In this document: piece after piece, positions 26,047 through 35,180 of the stretch
How positions within the stretch are numbered: the stretch's first letter is position 1
How the letters are laid out: each line of letters begins with the position of its first letter
NCBI GenBank assembly: GCA_012728365.1
Contig: JAAYFE010000058.1
Coordinates: forward strand, 1-35,186
Length of the DNA stretch: 35,186 nucleotides
DNA from: Tissierellia bacterium
GTDB lineage: Bacteria; Bacillota; Clostridia; Tissierellales; Tepidimicrobiaceae
Direction: 5' to 3'
The notes under the pieces: model-generated
Database searches by the model: none
Told to the model about the DNA's origin: nothing
The model's input: the letters and a program-made list of their open reading frames with translations, nothing else
Translations under genes and position numbers: made by a program

Positions 26047-26979
26047 ATGAAAAGAAGATTTTTTAGGACTTTTTTTATTTCATTAATTTTGTTTACTGCA
26101 TTATGGACAGGCTTTATATATAAAACAGTCATAATTGCAGAAGGTGAAAATGGAGTTGAGTATGAAGAAGAGGGTTTTTTAGATAGGCTTATAAGAGATA
26201 AAGATGATATTACTTTTCTTCTTATGGGTGTAGACTCATATGATGTTAAAAAAAGCTCTGGTACACGAACTGATACCATGATAGTATGTAAGGTTAATAA
26301 ATCAACTGGAGAGATCTCTATGCTTTCTATTCCTAGAGATACAAAAGCAATTATTAGAGGTAGAAAAAATGAAGAAAAAATAAACCATGCTCATGCCTAT
26401 GGAGGACCAGAGCTAGCTGTTAAGGCCGTAAAGGATTTATTGGGTATTGACTTAGAGTATTATGTTAAGGTTGATTATAAAATAGTTAAAGAATTTGTCG
26501 ATATAATTGGCGGAGTAGAAATTAATGTGCCAATGGATATGAAATATAGTGATCCGGTTGCAGATCCACCTCTTTATATTGATTTAAAAGCTGGTTTGCA
26601 GGTACTTGATGGTAATAAGGCTCTCCAATTTTTAAGATTTAGGAAAGGGTATTCAGATCAAGACTTAGGAAGAATCCGTGCTCAACAGCAGTTTATTAAG
26701 GCTGCAGTTAAACAGACTTTAAAAGTTGAAAATATAGGCAAGATTCCACAGTTAATTAAAAGCTATTATAATAATGTTGAAACTAATATACCGCTGGATT
26801 TATTACTGAAATTTGCAGTTAATATTAATAATTATAATGTAGATAGTATACAAACGGCTACATTACCTGGAGAACCTAAATATATTGGTGGTATATCATA
26901 TTATGTGCCAAATGAGGAAGAGATGAAAGTAGTGATAGATACTATGTTTAATAACAACAATGAAGAATATAATAATTAA
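26047..26979 (+). CDS. LCP (LytR-CpsA-Psr) family cell wall polymer ligase
   Basis: Membrane-anchored phosphotransferase that attaches anionic glycopolymers to peptidoglycan or related acceptors. 310 aa: N-terminal transmembrane helix (about 7-27), then the LCP domain with LLMGVDSYD, GTRTDTMIVCKVN, MLSIPRDTKAII, KINHAHAYGGPELAVKAVKDLLG and LRFRKGYSDQDLGRIRAQQQFI, which hold the conserved Asp and Arg residues for pyrophosphate binding. The insertion between yqeK and rsfS is usual in Clostridia. Confidence 0.94.
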   Translation: MKRRFFRTFFISLILFTALWTGFIYKTVIIAEGENGVEYEEEGFLDRLIRDKDDITFLLMGVDSYDVKKSSGTRTDTMIVCKVNKSTGEISMLSIPRDTKAIIRGRKNEEKINHAHAYGGPELAVKAVKDLLGIDLEYYVKVDYKIVKEFVDIIGGVEINVPMDMKYSDPVADPPLYIDLKAGLQVLDGNKALQFLRFRKGYSDQDLGRIRAQQQFIKAAVKQTLKVENIGKIPQLIKSYYNNVETNIPLDLLLKFAVNINNYNVDSIQTATLPGEPKYIGGISYYVPNEEEMKVVIDTMFNNNNEEYNN

Positions 26980-27007
26980 TGTATTTTATAAAACGGGAGG
27001 TAATTAA

Positions 27008-27361
27008 GTGAAGGATATTGAAGAAAAAATATCTGTTATAATCAAAGCTTGTACTGATAAAAAAGGTTTTGATGTGAAGATATTGGACATCAGTGAGCTT
27101 TCTAATGTTGCTGATTATTTTATAATTGTTAGTGGAAATACACCTAACCAAGTTATGGCTATTGCAGATGAAATTGAGGATAAAATGTATTTAACCAACT
27201 ATGACTTACTAGGTAAGGAAGGTTATAGAGAAGGCAATTGGATTTTGCTTGATTATGGAGATATAGTTGTCCATGTATTTAGAAAAGAAGAGAGAGAATT
27301 CTATGGTTTAGAAAAGGTTTGGGCAGATGGTCGTGAACTGACTTTAGAAGATATGATATAA
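27008..27361 (+). CDS. rsfS: Ribosome silencing factor RsfS
   Basis: Binds L14 and blocks subunit joining when nutrients are low. 117 aa with the signature VADYFIIVSGNTPNQVMAIADEI, then GYREGNWILLDYGDIVVHVF and REFYGLEKVWADG. GGGAGGTAATTA precedes the GTG at 27008. Normal length. Confidence 0.96.
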   Translation: MKDIEEKISVIIKACTDKKGFDVKILDISELSNVADYFIIVSGNTPNQVMAIADEIEDKMYLTNYDLLGKEGYREGNWILLDYGDIVVHVFRKEEREFYGLEKVWADGRELTLEDMI

Positions 27362-27381
27362 TTAATAAAGGAGTTGAGAAT

Positions 27382-27762
27382 ATGGATAAAGAATTTATTG
27401 CTACTAAGAATGCACCTGAGGCAGTTGGCCCTTATTCACAGGGGATCAAAGTTAGCAATATTGTTTTTACATCAGGTCAATTACCAATAGTTCCAGAAAC
27501 AGGTGAAATAATAAAGGATGATATTAGGATGGCTACTAAACAGTCTTTAAATAATGTTTTAGCAATAGTTGAAGCAGCTGGAGGCACATTAAAGGACGTA
27601 GTCAAAGTAAATATTTATGTGAAAAATATGGATGATTTTGGAGCTATAAATGAAGAATACGATAAGTTTTTCAATGGCCATAAACCTGCCAGATCCTGCG
27701 TTGAAGTTTCAAAACTTCCAAAGGACGGAATGATTGAAATTGAAGCAATTGCAGTATTATAA
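27382..27762 (+). CDS. ridA: RidA family enamine/imine deaminase
   Basis: Hydrolyses reactive enamine/imine intermediates such as 2-aminoacrylate made by PLP enzymes. 126 aa with GPYSQGIKV, FTSGQLP, NVLAIVEAAGGTLKDVVKVNIYV and PARSCVEVSKLP, including the catalytic-pocket Arg of PARS and the C-terminal IEIEAIAV. It ends in a bidirectional terminator facing the convergent carboxypeptidase gene. Confidence 0.95.
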   Translation: MDKEFIATKNAPEAVGPYSQGIKVSNIVFTSGQLPIVPETGEIIKDDIRMATKQSLNNVLAIVEAAGGTLKDVVKVNIYVKNMDDFGAINEEYDKFFNGHKPARSCVEVSKLPKDGMIEIEAIAVL

Positions 27763-27764
27763 TA

Positions 27765-27810
27765 TATTATTAAAAGAATCTTGCTATTTGGCAAGATTCT
27801 TTTAATAATA
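27765..27810. terminator. Bidirectional terminator between ridA and the carboxypeptidase gene
   Basis: A 20-bp perfect inverted repeat (27765-27784 with 27791-27810) with loop TATTTG; each strand has AAAAGAATCTTGC / GCAAGATTCTTTT, providing a T tract on both sides. It overlaps the last codons of the minus-strand gene. Confidence 0.93.
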
Positions 27811-29070
27811 TAGATTACTTGTGTCATAATAGGAATGTCTTCTTTTCCTTTTTTTTCTTTTAAAGATAACAAAAAGTCTCAATAAAATATAGCTAAATAT
27901 TAATACTAAATACCACTTGTCAAAAATTATATCCATAAGGGTTGGAGTTGGTATTTCATCTACATTATAGGTAGAAATTATATTTACTGATCCTAAATGA
28001 TTATCCTCTAAAAAATATTCTACTCTTCCTAATATATCCCCATTTTTAATTGGCGCTATAATTTTATCCTCAATAATTATTTTTTTTGATATTTTTTCTA
28101 GAGAGTTAACTGGTATAGTAGAATATAGGTCTTCTTCAATAATTCCTGCGACAACAGGAATTATACCATTTTCAACTTCGAAATTATCAACAAATTGGTT
28201 TTGTGTTGCAATATTTACTTTTTCAAAGCTATCAAAACCATAATTTAATAATTTATGGATGTCAGAAAATACTTCTGTTCCATTAGATTTTAGTACTACT
28301 GCAATGAGACTTTCATTGCCTTTTTCTGCCGATGCCACTAGACAATTACCTGCTTCTGGTGTATACCCAGTTTTTACTCCTGTTATTCCATCGTATTTAA
28401 TAGGAACAGCTTTTCCATCTACTGTAATAGTATTTTGACTATACAATAATCTATTTGAAGACCATAAGACTCTTTCCTGATTTTTTTTATTTGTTACAGG
28501 AATGACGTATGTATAGTTTGAAACAATTTCTCTAAAAGTATCATTTTGCATAGCATATTTTGTAATTAAGCTTAAGTCATAGGCTGTTGAAAGATGGCCT
28601 TCAACACTGAGTCCATTTGGGTTTACAAAATTAGAATTTAAAGCACCAAGTTCTTTTGCTTTTCTATTCATAAGCTTTGCAAAATCTTCTACACTTCCTG
28701 AAACATGTTTTGCTAAGGCCAAGGCAGCATCATTAGCTGATTCTACCAATAATGCATATAGCAAATCTTTAACTGTCAGTTGTTCCCCAGCTTCTAAAGC
28801 AATGTGGGATCCTTTAGTTAGATGAACTACCTCTTCATCTACTGTAACAATTTCCTCTAGGCTTACATTTTCTAAAACTAAAATTGCCGTAAGAATTTTT
28901 GTTGTACTTGCAGGATGCAACTTCTCATGGGCATTTTTTTCATACAGGACTTGTCCAGTTTCTGCATCGATTAAAATAGCGCTTTCTCCCGTAACATTTA
29001 AGCTATCTGCAAGGGATATATTACTAGCAATCAAAATTGATAACAAAGTAATAGTAATTATTTTACTCAA
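27802..29070 (-). CDS. D-alanyl-D-alanine carboxypeptidase (PBP5/DacF type)
   Basis: Low-molecular-weight PBP trimming the terminal D-Ala of the stem pentapeptide; the DacF-type is often sporulation-linked. 422 aa with signal peptide (about 1-21), SxxK at S55-T-T-K58 (PASTTK), SAN in LLVESANDAALALA, KTG in GVKTGYTPEAG, a C-terminal beta domain and a final transmembrane helix with a very basic tail (KRKKRKRRH). TTG start at 29070, supported by AGGAGGG six to seven bases upstream. A TATACT-like -10 box (29101-29106 on the minus strand) is present but its -35 is poor. Only minus-strand gene in the window. Confidence 0.93.
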   Translation of the reverse strand: MSKIITITLLSILIASNISLADSLNVTGESAILIDAETGQVLYEKNAHEKLHPASTTKILTAILVLENVSLEEIVTVDEEVVHLTKGSHIALEAGEQLTVKDLLYALLVESANDAALALAKHVSGSVEDFAKLMNRKAKELGALNSNFVNPNGLSVEGHLSTAYDLSLITKYAMQNDTFREIVSNYTYVIPVTNKKNQERVLWSSNRLLYSQNTITVDGKAVPIKYDGITGVKTGYTPEAGNCLVASAEKGNESLIAVVLKSNGTEVFSDIHKLLNYGFDSFEKVNIATQNQFVDNFEVENGIIPVVAGIIEEDLYSTIPVNSLEKISKKIIIEDKIIAPIKNGDILGRVEYFLEDNHLGSVNIISTYNVDEIPTPTLMDIIFDKWYLVLIFSYILLRLFVIFKRKKRKRRHSYYDTSNLYY

Positions 29071-29133
29071 AATTACCCTCCTTTCTCAATATTAATAAAT
29101 AGTATATCAAAAATGTGGCTATAGATTAAGAGG

Positions 29134-29162
29134 AAATCCTTTTTTTCAAAAAAAAAGGATTT
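29134..29162. repeat. A/T-rich hairpin in the divergent intergenic region
   Basis: AAATCC followed by T7, then A9 and GGATTT: about 13 paired bases around a 3-base loop. It lies between the divergent carboxypeptidase and comEA-like genes. Neither strand has a following T tract beyond the stem, so the role is unclear. Confidence 0.45.
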
Positions 29163-29213
29163 AAATAAAATGTAGCGAATATATTAATGAAATCTTAAAG
29201 GAGGTGATTATCA

Positions 29214-29825
29214 ATGGCTTTTTTTTCTAAAAGGGAGCAAATAATACTAATGTTTTTGGTTATAATTGTGGTATCTATATCTTTGTTTAATTTTTTAAAC
29301 AAAGATATAGCTGATCCTACAGATGAAAAAAGATTAGTTGAAGATTATATATCTGGATTTAATGAATTAGATGAAAATAATAGTGACGAACCCCAGGAAA
29401 TTATGGTACATATAAGTGGACAGGTGTATAAACCTGGTATTGTTATACTAGAAGCTGGTTCTAGATTAATTGATGCGGTGGAATTGGCCGGAGGATTGAA
29501 AAAAGATGCAGACTTGGATAAAATTAATTTAGCAAGAAAATTATCAGATGAAGAAAAGATATTTATTCCCAAAATTGGAGAAGATCCTATAGAAGAAGTA
29601 TATGAATTTAAAAATCCCAATAGTTCTTCTTCAGGAAAAATAAACATTAATACTTGTACCAAGGAAGAGCTTATGTCTCTACCTGGTATTGGAGAGGTAT
29701 TAGCTGATAGAATAATAAAGTATAGAAGTGAAAATAAATTTAAAAGTATTGAAGATATTAAAAATGTATCAGGTATAGGAGAAAAGAGGTTTGAAGATAT
29801 TAAGGATCTTATAATAGTAAAATGA
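29214..29825 (+). CDS. ComEA family DNA-binding protein
   Basis: Membrane-anchored DNA-binding protein related to the competence receptor ComEA. 203 aa: N-terminal transmembrane helix (about 9-27), an SLBB domain (VHISGQVYKPGIVILEAGSR, VELAGGLKKDAD), a short linker, and two helix-hairpin-helix motifs (ININTCTKEELMSLPGIGEVLADRII and IEDIKNVSGIGEKRFEDIK). AAAGGAGGTGA precedes the ATG. No comEC or comEB follows, so involvement in DNA uptake is not shown; the sel genes come next and selD's ribosome binding site overlaps the stop. Confidence 0.9.
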   Translation: MAFFSKREQIILMFLVIIVVSISLFNFLNKDIADPTDEKRLVEDYISGFNELDENNSDEPQEIMVHISGQVYKPGIVILEAGSRLIDAVELAGGLKKDADLDKINLARKLSDEEKIFIPKIGEDPIEEVYEFKNPNSSSSGKININTCTKEELMSLPGIGEVLADRIIKYRSENKFKSIEDIKNVSGIGEKRFEDIKDLIIVK

Positions 29826-29837
29826 AGGAGTGTAATT

Positions 29838-30869
29838 ATGGATATTAAGTTAACTCAATATGCCAAAACTTCTGGCTGAGCTGCCAAGGTCGGTCCCGAC
29901 ATATTGGCACAGGTTTTGTGCTACTTACCAAAAGCTCATGATGATAATCTAATAGTAGGATTGGAAACTTCTGATGATGCAGCAGTTTATAAGATAAATG
30001 ATGAACTGGCTTTAATTCAAACCCTTGATTTTTTCACGCCCATAGTAGATGATCCATATGAATTTGGCCAAATAGCAGCAGCAAATTCTTTAAGCGATGT
30101 ATATGCTATGGGTGGAGAGCCTAAACTAGCTATGAACATAGTGTGCTTTCCAAATTGTCTCAGTCCAGATATACTGGTTGAAATATTAAAAGGTGGCTCT
30201 GACAAGGTAAAGGAAGCAGGAGCCTTGCTTATTGGAGGTCATACTGTAGAAGATGATGAACCCAAATATGGTCTGTCCGTTGCAGGCTTTGTAGCCCCTA
30301 ATAAAGTGTGGACAAATAGCAATGCAAAGCCAGGAGATTATCTTGTCTTAACAAAGCCCTTAGGAGTTGGTATAATAAATACTGCTATTAAGGGTGGCTT
30401 AGCAGATGAGAAAATTTACAAAGAAGCAGTTAAAACCATGTCAACTCTCAATAAATATGCAAAGGAAGCTTTAGAAGGTCTTGAGGTAAATAGTGTTACA
30501 GATATAACTGGTTTTGGTCTTTTAGGCCATGCTTTAGAAATGGCTGAAGGAAGTTCAGTTACCATAGTCCTTGACCATAAAAATCTTCCAATTATAGATA
30601 AAACTTTAGAATATGCTAGGATGGGCCTAGTCCCTGCAGGAGCCTATGCCAATAGGAAATTTGTTGGTGATAAGGTAGAGTTTTCAGCTGATATTCCTGA
30701 GGAGATAAAGGATGTTCTTTATGATCCTCAAACATCAGGTGGTTTACTTATTTCTCTACCTAAGGAAAATGCAGACTTATTGCTGGAAAATCTTAAAAAT
30801 ACTCCAACAGCTTATGCAGTAGTTGGAGAGGTTGTAGAAAAGAAAAATAAATATATAATAGTTAAATGA
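29838..30869 (+). CDS. selD: Selenide, water dikinase SelD (selenoprotein with Sec14)
   Basis: Makes selenophosphate from selenide and ATP. ATG 29838 has AAGGAGTG upstream, overlapping the comEA stop. The frame reads [26 protein letters not shown] at 29877-29879 is codon 14, exactly where SelD has its catalytic Cys or Sec, and K17 follows as expected. A conventional gene finder would start at TTG 29904 and miss 22 residues. With Sec the protein is 343 aa, normal length. ATP-binding parts ([65 protein letters not shown]) are intact. A SECIS-like hairpin follows the UGA. First of selD-selA-selB. Confidence 0.96.
29882..29909 (+). promoter_or_regulatory. Bacterial SECIS element in selD
   Basis: Starting 3 bases after the UGA: stem TGCCAA / TTGGCA (6 bp), an internal loop, then GTCG / CGAC (4 bp) closing a GTCC loop. 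This gives the apical G-G-U-C context known for SelB recognition. The position just downstream of the Sec codon and inside the coding region matches bacterial SECIS design. Confidence 0.8.
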
Positions 30870-30881
30870 AAGAGGGATTAT

Positions 30882-32309
30882 ATGGCAAATATCAAAAATC
30901 TATTTAGATATATACCAAAAGTTGATGAAATATTAGAAGATGAAAAAGTTAAGGAGTCACTTAATAGGGTTCCTAGAAAAATAGTTTTAAGCTCTATTAG
31001 GGAAGAATTAGATTTATTTAGGCAGGAAATAAGAAGTAATTCTTTAAATGAAGAAGAAGTTATAGAAAAAAGCAAGAATATAGTTGATATTATCTTAACT
31101 AGAATAAAAGATAAAAACTCTTATGCTTTAAGAAGGGTTGTAAATGGGACAGGAGTGGTAATCCATACTAATATTGGTCGTTCTTTAATAAGCAAGGAAG
31201 TAATGGAAAATGTATTTGAAATAGCTACTAATTATTCAAATTTAGAATATGATTTAACAACTGGAGAAAGAGGATCAAGGTATAGTCATCTTAGAGAGAT
31301 ACTATGTGAAATTACAGGTGCAGAAGATGCTATGGTTGTCAACAACAATGCAGCAGCTGTTATGTTAGTTTTAAGTACCATAGCTAAGGGAAGGGAAGTT
31401 ATAGTATCTAGGGGAGAGCTAATAGAAATAGGAGGATCCTTTAGAATTCTTGATGTAATGGAGGAAAGTGGTGCAATACTTAGGGCTGTAGGTACTACTA
31501 ATAAAACCCACTTATATGATTATGAAGGTGCAATTAATGAAAATACTGCAGCCTTATTGAAAGTACACACCAGCAACTATAGAATATTGGGCTTTACATC
31601 TCAGGTTTTAGCTGAAGAACTTTACCCGTTAAAGGAAAAATATAATTTGCCATTAATTGAGGACTTGGGTAGTGGAGTATTAATTGACCTATCCAAGTAT
31701 GGCTTAGAATATGAGCCTACAGTTCAGGATTCTATAAGAAAAGGTGTTGATATTGTAACCTTTAGTGGTGATAAATTGTTAGGAGGTCCTCAAGCTGGTA
31801 TTATAGTAGGGAAAAAGGAATATATAGATAAGATGAAGAAAAATCCACTGACAAGGGCCTTTAGGGTTGATAAATTTACAATATCTGCCTTAGAGGCAAC
31901 CATGAGGCTTTATTTAGACGAAGAGATTGCAGTAGAAAAAATACCTACTTTAAAGATGCTTTCTATGAAAGCTAATGAGTTGGGAAAAAGAGCAAAAACA
32001 CTAATAAAAATGTTAAATGAGAAAATAAAATGTGACTCTTGCAATATAGAAATAGTAGATGGCTATTCTGAAGTAGGGGGGGGCAGCCTACCTCTTGAAA
32101 GAATACCTACAAAATGCATTTCCATTGATTTTGGTGAAAAAAATATTACTGGATTTGAAAGAGCCCTAAGGGAATTTAGAATTCCTATTATTTCAAGAGT
32201 TTATAAAAATAAGTTATACTTGGATTTAAGAACTATTAGAGAAGAAGAGTATGATATTGTAGTAGAGGGTATAGAATATGGCATTGAAAGAATGAAAGGG
32301 TGCATCTAA
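30882..32309 (+). CDS. selA: L-seryl-tRNA(Sec) selenium transferase SelA
   Basis: PLP enzyme converting seryl-tRNA(Sec) to selenocysteinyl-tRNA(Sec) with selenophosphate. 475 aa with the N-terminal tRNA-binding domain (FRYIPKVDEILED), NGTGVVIHTNIGRS, the region AEDAMVVNNNAAAVML, and the PLP lysine K298 in FSGDKLLGGPQAG. Complete. It starts 12 bases after selD and its stop overlaps the selB start. Confidence 0.97.
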   Translation: MANIKNLFRYIPKVDEILEDEKVKESLNRVPRKIVLSSIREELDLFRQEIRSNSLNEEEVIEKSKNIVDIILTRIKDKNSYALRRVVNGTGVVIHTNIGRSLISKEVMENVFEIATNYSNLEYDLTTGERGSRYSHLREILCEITGAEDAMVVNNNAAAVMLVLSTIAKGREVIVSRGELIEIGGSFRILDVMEESGAILRAVGTTNKTHLYDYEGAINENTAALLKVHTSNYRILGFTSQVLAEELYPLKEKYNLPLIEDLGSGVLIDLSKYGLEYEPTVQDSIRKGVDIVTFSGDKLLGGPQAGIIVGKKEYIDKMKKNPLTRAFRVDKFTISALEATMRLYLDEEIAVEKIPTLKMLSMKANELGKRAKTLIKMLNEKIKCDSCNIEIVDGYSEVGGGSLPLERIPTKCISIDFGEKNITGFERALREFRIPIISRVYKNKLYLDLRTIREEEYDIVVEGIEYGIERMKGCI

Positions 32310-34225
32310 TGAAACATATTATAGTTGGTACGGCAGGACATATTGATCATGGCAAGACAACTTTGATTAAGGCATTAACAGGAAGGAACACTGACAGGTT
32401 AAAAGAGGAACAACAAAGGGGAATTTCCATAGAATTAGGTTTTACCTATTTTGATCTACCTAGTGGAAAGAGGGTAGGTATTATAGATGTTCCAGGCCAT
32501 GAGAAGTTTATAAAAAATATGTTGGCAGGAGTTGCTGGTATAGATATAGTACTTTTAGTCATTGCTGCAGATGAAGGTGTTATGCCTCAGACAAGTGAGC
32601 ACTTAGCCATACTAGACTTAATTGGAGTTGAAAAAGGATTTGTTGTATTGACTAAGGCAGATCTAGTTGATGAAGAATGGTTAGAAATGGTTAAGGAAGA
32701 CATTAGAGAAAATCTGATAGGCACATTTTTGGAAAATGCTCCAATTATTCCAGTATCGTCAGTTAAAAAAACTGGAATTGACAAGGTAATAAAGCTAATT
32801 GATGAAATGTCATCACAAATTGAAGATAGACAAGTAGATGATATGCCAAGGCTTTGTATAGATAGGGTATTTTCTATACAAGGCTTTGGAACTGTGGTTA
32901 CAGGTACATTATTATCAGGTGCTTTAAAGCTGGGTGATGAAGTAGAAATATTTCCTAAGGGAAAAATTGGACGTATAAGGTCCTTGCAAGTACATGGAAA
33001 TAGTACAGATATTGCTTATGCAGGACAAAGGGTTGCCATAAACTTGGCAGGAATTAAAACGGAAGAAATAGATAGGGGAGACGTTATTGCACCAAAAAAT
33101 TCAATGAAACCTACATCTATGTTAGATGTGAAAGTAAAACTTATTGACAGTATTGATAGGATAATTAAAAATAGAACTAGGGTAAGACTTTATATAGGTA
33201 CAAAAGAGATATTAGCAAGAATTGTATTATTAGATAGGGATGAATTAAATCCAGGAGAAGAATCTTATGCCCAACTAAGATTAGAAGAGCCCATTGTGGC
33301 AAAAAGGGAAGATAGATTTATACTAAGGTTTTACTCACCTATGTTTACAATAGGTGGAGGAAAAATATTGGAACCTAATCCTAGGAAGAAAAAAAGATTT
33401 GATGAAGGAACAATTGAGGAACTGAAATTAAAGGATATAGGAGATTCTAAAGATGTAATTGAAAAGATAATATTAGATAATAGTAACAGTTTCCCTACTG
33501 TGAAGGAAATATCAAAATCCACAGCTATGTTGGAAGATAAAGTAAAGAAACATGTTAGGGATCTAGAAGAGGAAGAAAAAGTTATTGTATTTAATCTTAC
33601 AAAGGATTTACATGTAATTCACAAAGATTATTATAGGGATTTAAAATCTAAAATTATAGACCATTTAAAATCATATCATGAAAAGTATCCACTTAGATAT
33701 GGAATCCTTAAAGAGGAATTACGCAGTAAGTTTTTAGGTAATATAAAAGCTTTAATTGGCGAAAAATTTATAGATTTGCTAATAAAAGAAGGAAGTGTTA
33801 AACAACGTAAAGAAAGTATATATTTAGAAGGCTTTCAGGTTAAATATAGTGAAAAACATATGGCTATAAAAGACGAAATAATCAATACCCTAAAGAGCCA
33901 TAGCTATATGCCACCTAAGATAGATGATTTAAGAAAAAGTATAAGATACGAAGAAAAAGAAGTAGAAGAAGTTTTCTTGGCTTTGGTAAATAACGAGGAG
34001 ATAATAAGGCTAAATGAAGATATGGGCTTTTATAAGGAAACTATAGAAGAGGCAATCAAACTAATTACAGAGTATCTTAATAAAAATAACTTTATTACTG
34101 TAGCTGAGTTTAGGGATTTATTAAATACAAATAGGAAGACAGCCATAGCTTTATTAGAATACTTCGATCAAATAAAAATTACCAAGAGGGAAGGGGATAA
34201 AAGGTTATTGTTTTCTAGTCAATGA
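32309..34225 (+). CDS. selB: Selenocysteine-specific elongation factor SelB
   Basis: GTPase that brings Sec-tRNA to UGA codons marked by SECIS. 638 aa: G domain with GHIDHGKT (residues 10-17), DVPGHE and TKAD, EF-Tu-like domains 2 and 3, and a C-terminal winged-helix region (from about 370) that binds the SECIS RNA. ATG 32309 overlaps the selA stop (TAATG); a GTG at 32300 is less likely. No selC tRNA was found in the window, so it must be elsewhere. Confidence 0.97.
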   Translation: MKHIIVGTAGHIDHGKTTLIKALTGRNTDRLKEEQQRGISIELGFTYFDLPSGKRVGIIDVPGHEKFIKNMLAGVAGIDIVLLVIAADEGVMPQTSEHLAILDLIGVEKGFVVLTKADLVDEEWLEMVKEDIRENLIGTFLENAPIIPVSSVKKTGIDKVIKLIDEMSSQIEDRQVDDMPRLCIDRVFSIQGFGTVVTGTLLSGALKLGDEVEIFPKGKIGRIRSLQVHGNSTDIAYAGQRVAINLAGIKTEEIDRGDVIAPKNSMKPTSMLDVKVKLIDSIDRIIKNRTRVRLYIGTKEILARIVLLDRDELNPGEESYAQLRLEEPIVAKREDRFILRFYSPMFTIGGGKILEPNPRKKKRFDEGTIEELKLKDIGDSKDVIEKIILDNSNSFPTVKEISKSTAMLEDKVKKHVRDLEEEEKVIVFNLTKDLHVIHKDYYRDLKSKIIDHLKSYHEKYPLRYGILKEELRSKFLGNIKALIGEKFIDLLIKEGSVKQRKESIYLEGFQVKYSEKHMAIKDEIINTLKSHSYMPPKIDDLRKSIRYEEKEVEEVFLALVNNEEIIRLNEDMGFYKETIEEAIKLITEYLNKNNFITVAEFRDLLNTNRKTAIALLEYFDQIKITKREGDKRLLFSSQ

Positions 34226-34251
34226 TGTTAACTTGGTATGGGGTGTGACAG

Positions 34252-34962
34252 ATGGCTACAAATGTTATAGTTATCAATAAAGACAAATCCTTTATTAAAG
34301 GATTAAAATATAGTTTAGAACAAGAGAATTTTATAGTTGATATTGCCTTATGTATTAAAGATGCAATAGATTTGTTAAAGAAAAAAGAGTTTGATTTGGT
34401 AATAATGGACATATTGTTACCAGATGGAAATGGATTGTTGCTTTTAAAAGCTGTAAGAGAATATTCACAAGTTCCTATAATTGTGCTAACAGACAAAAAA
34501 GAGGAATTAACTGAAATATTAGCTTTGGAATATGGTGCAGATGATTATATAACAAATCCTATAAATTTAATGGTCTTTAAGGCAAAATTAAGGGCTATAC
34601 TTAGAAGAGCTAATATGAATAATGTGGAGATAGATAATCATACAGTAAAAATCGATAATTTTGTAATAAATACCGTTGGCAGAAGGATTAGTATTAATGG
34701 TAGAAGTGTTATATTAACTGGCAAAGAATTTGATCTCTTTTATCTTTTAATTACAAATCCGGGAAAAGTATTTACCCGTGAGGAAATACTAAAAACCGTA
34801 TGGGGATATGATTACTATGGAGATTTAAGGACTGTAGATGTCCACATTAGAAGGCTTAGAGAAAAAATAGAGGATGATTCCAGTAATGTAGAATATATTC
34901 ATACTAAATGGGGAGAGGGTTATTATTTTAAGAAAAAAGAAAAAAGCGTATCAACTGAATAA
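34252..34962 (+). CDS. OmpR/PhoB family response regulator with degenerate receiver
   Basis: 236 aa: receiver domain (about 4-115) and a C-terminal winged-helix DNA-binding domain (about 130-230) with LTGKEFDLFYLLITNPGKVFTREEIL and RTVDVHIRRLREKIE, typical of OmpR/PhoB. The phosphoacceptor D53 (IMDILLPDGNG) and T80 are present, but the acidic pair that binds magnesium is N9-K10 and the conserved Lys after YIT is N102 (YITNP). Phosphorylation may be impaired or absent, and no histidine kinase gene follows before the window ends. Regulon unknown. Start at ATG 34252 after GGGGTG. Confidence 0.9.
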   Translation: MATNVIVINKDKSFIKGLKYSLEQENFIVDIALCIKDAIDLLKKKEFDLVIMDILLPDGNGLLLLKAVREYSQVPIIVLTDKKEELTEILALEYGADDYITNPINLMVFKAKLRAILRRANMNNVEIDNHTVKIDNFVINTVGRRISINGRSVILTGKEFDLFYLLITNPGKVFTREEILKTVWGYDYYGDLRTVDVHIRRLREKIEDDSSNVEYIHTKWGEGYYFKKKEKSVSTE

Positions 34963-34972
34963 TAAATATTTT

Positions 34973-35036
34973 TGTGTCAATAGTCAATGAAAATGTCACA
35001 TAAGAACATAGAAATTTATTCAGTGAAAATGTCACT
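34973..35036. repeat. Direct repeats resembling an insertion-sequence end
   Basis: TCAATGAAAATGTCACA (34984-35000) and TCAGTGAAAATGTCACT (35020-35036) are 17-base repeats with 15 identical positions, 36 bases apart. A TGTGTCAATAG motif stands at the left edge. Repeated TGAAAATGTCAC-like boxes near an end remind me of IS21-type termini, but no transposase gene is in the window, so this may be a solo end or a remnant. Confidence 0.45.
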
Positions 35037-35099
35037 TTTAATGATAAAAAAAAATATATAACCGCATTTATTCCACGGTCCTATTGACATGGGGCCCCT

Positions 35100-35180
35100 G
35101 ACCCCTCTGGACACCAAATTTTGCCGGAAATAGTCCTTAAAATGCAGGTATTTCCGCCGCAAAATTATACCAGAGGGGTC
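35100..35180. repeat. GC-rich foldback (REP/MITE-like) palindrome
   Basis: Outer arms GACCCCTCTGG (35100-35110) and CCAGAGGGGTC (35170-35180) are exact reverse complements. An inner stem of about 16 bp (35117-35132 with 35149-35166) pairs with one 2-base bulge, around a 16-base loop. The GGGGCCCC palindrome at 35091-35098 lies just outside. Base composition is much richer in G+C than the rest of the window, suggesting a foreign repetitive element. The window ends 6 bases after it, so its full extent is unknown. Confidence 0.7.

Noticed and set aside
29904..30869. SelD as a short protein from a TTG start
   Set aside because: It would lack the conserved N-terminal motif with the catalytic residue; the upstream frame with UGA matches the family exactly.
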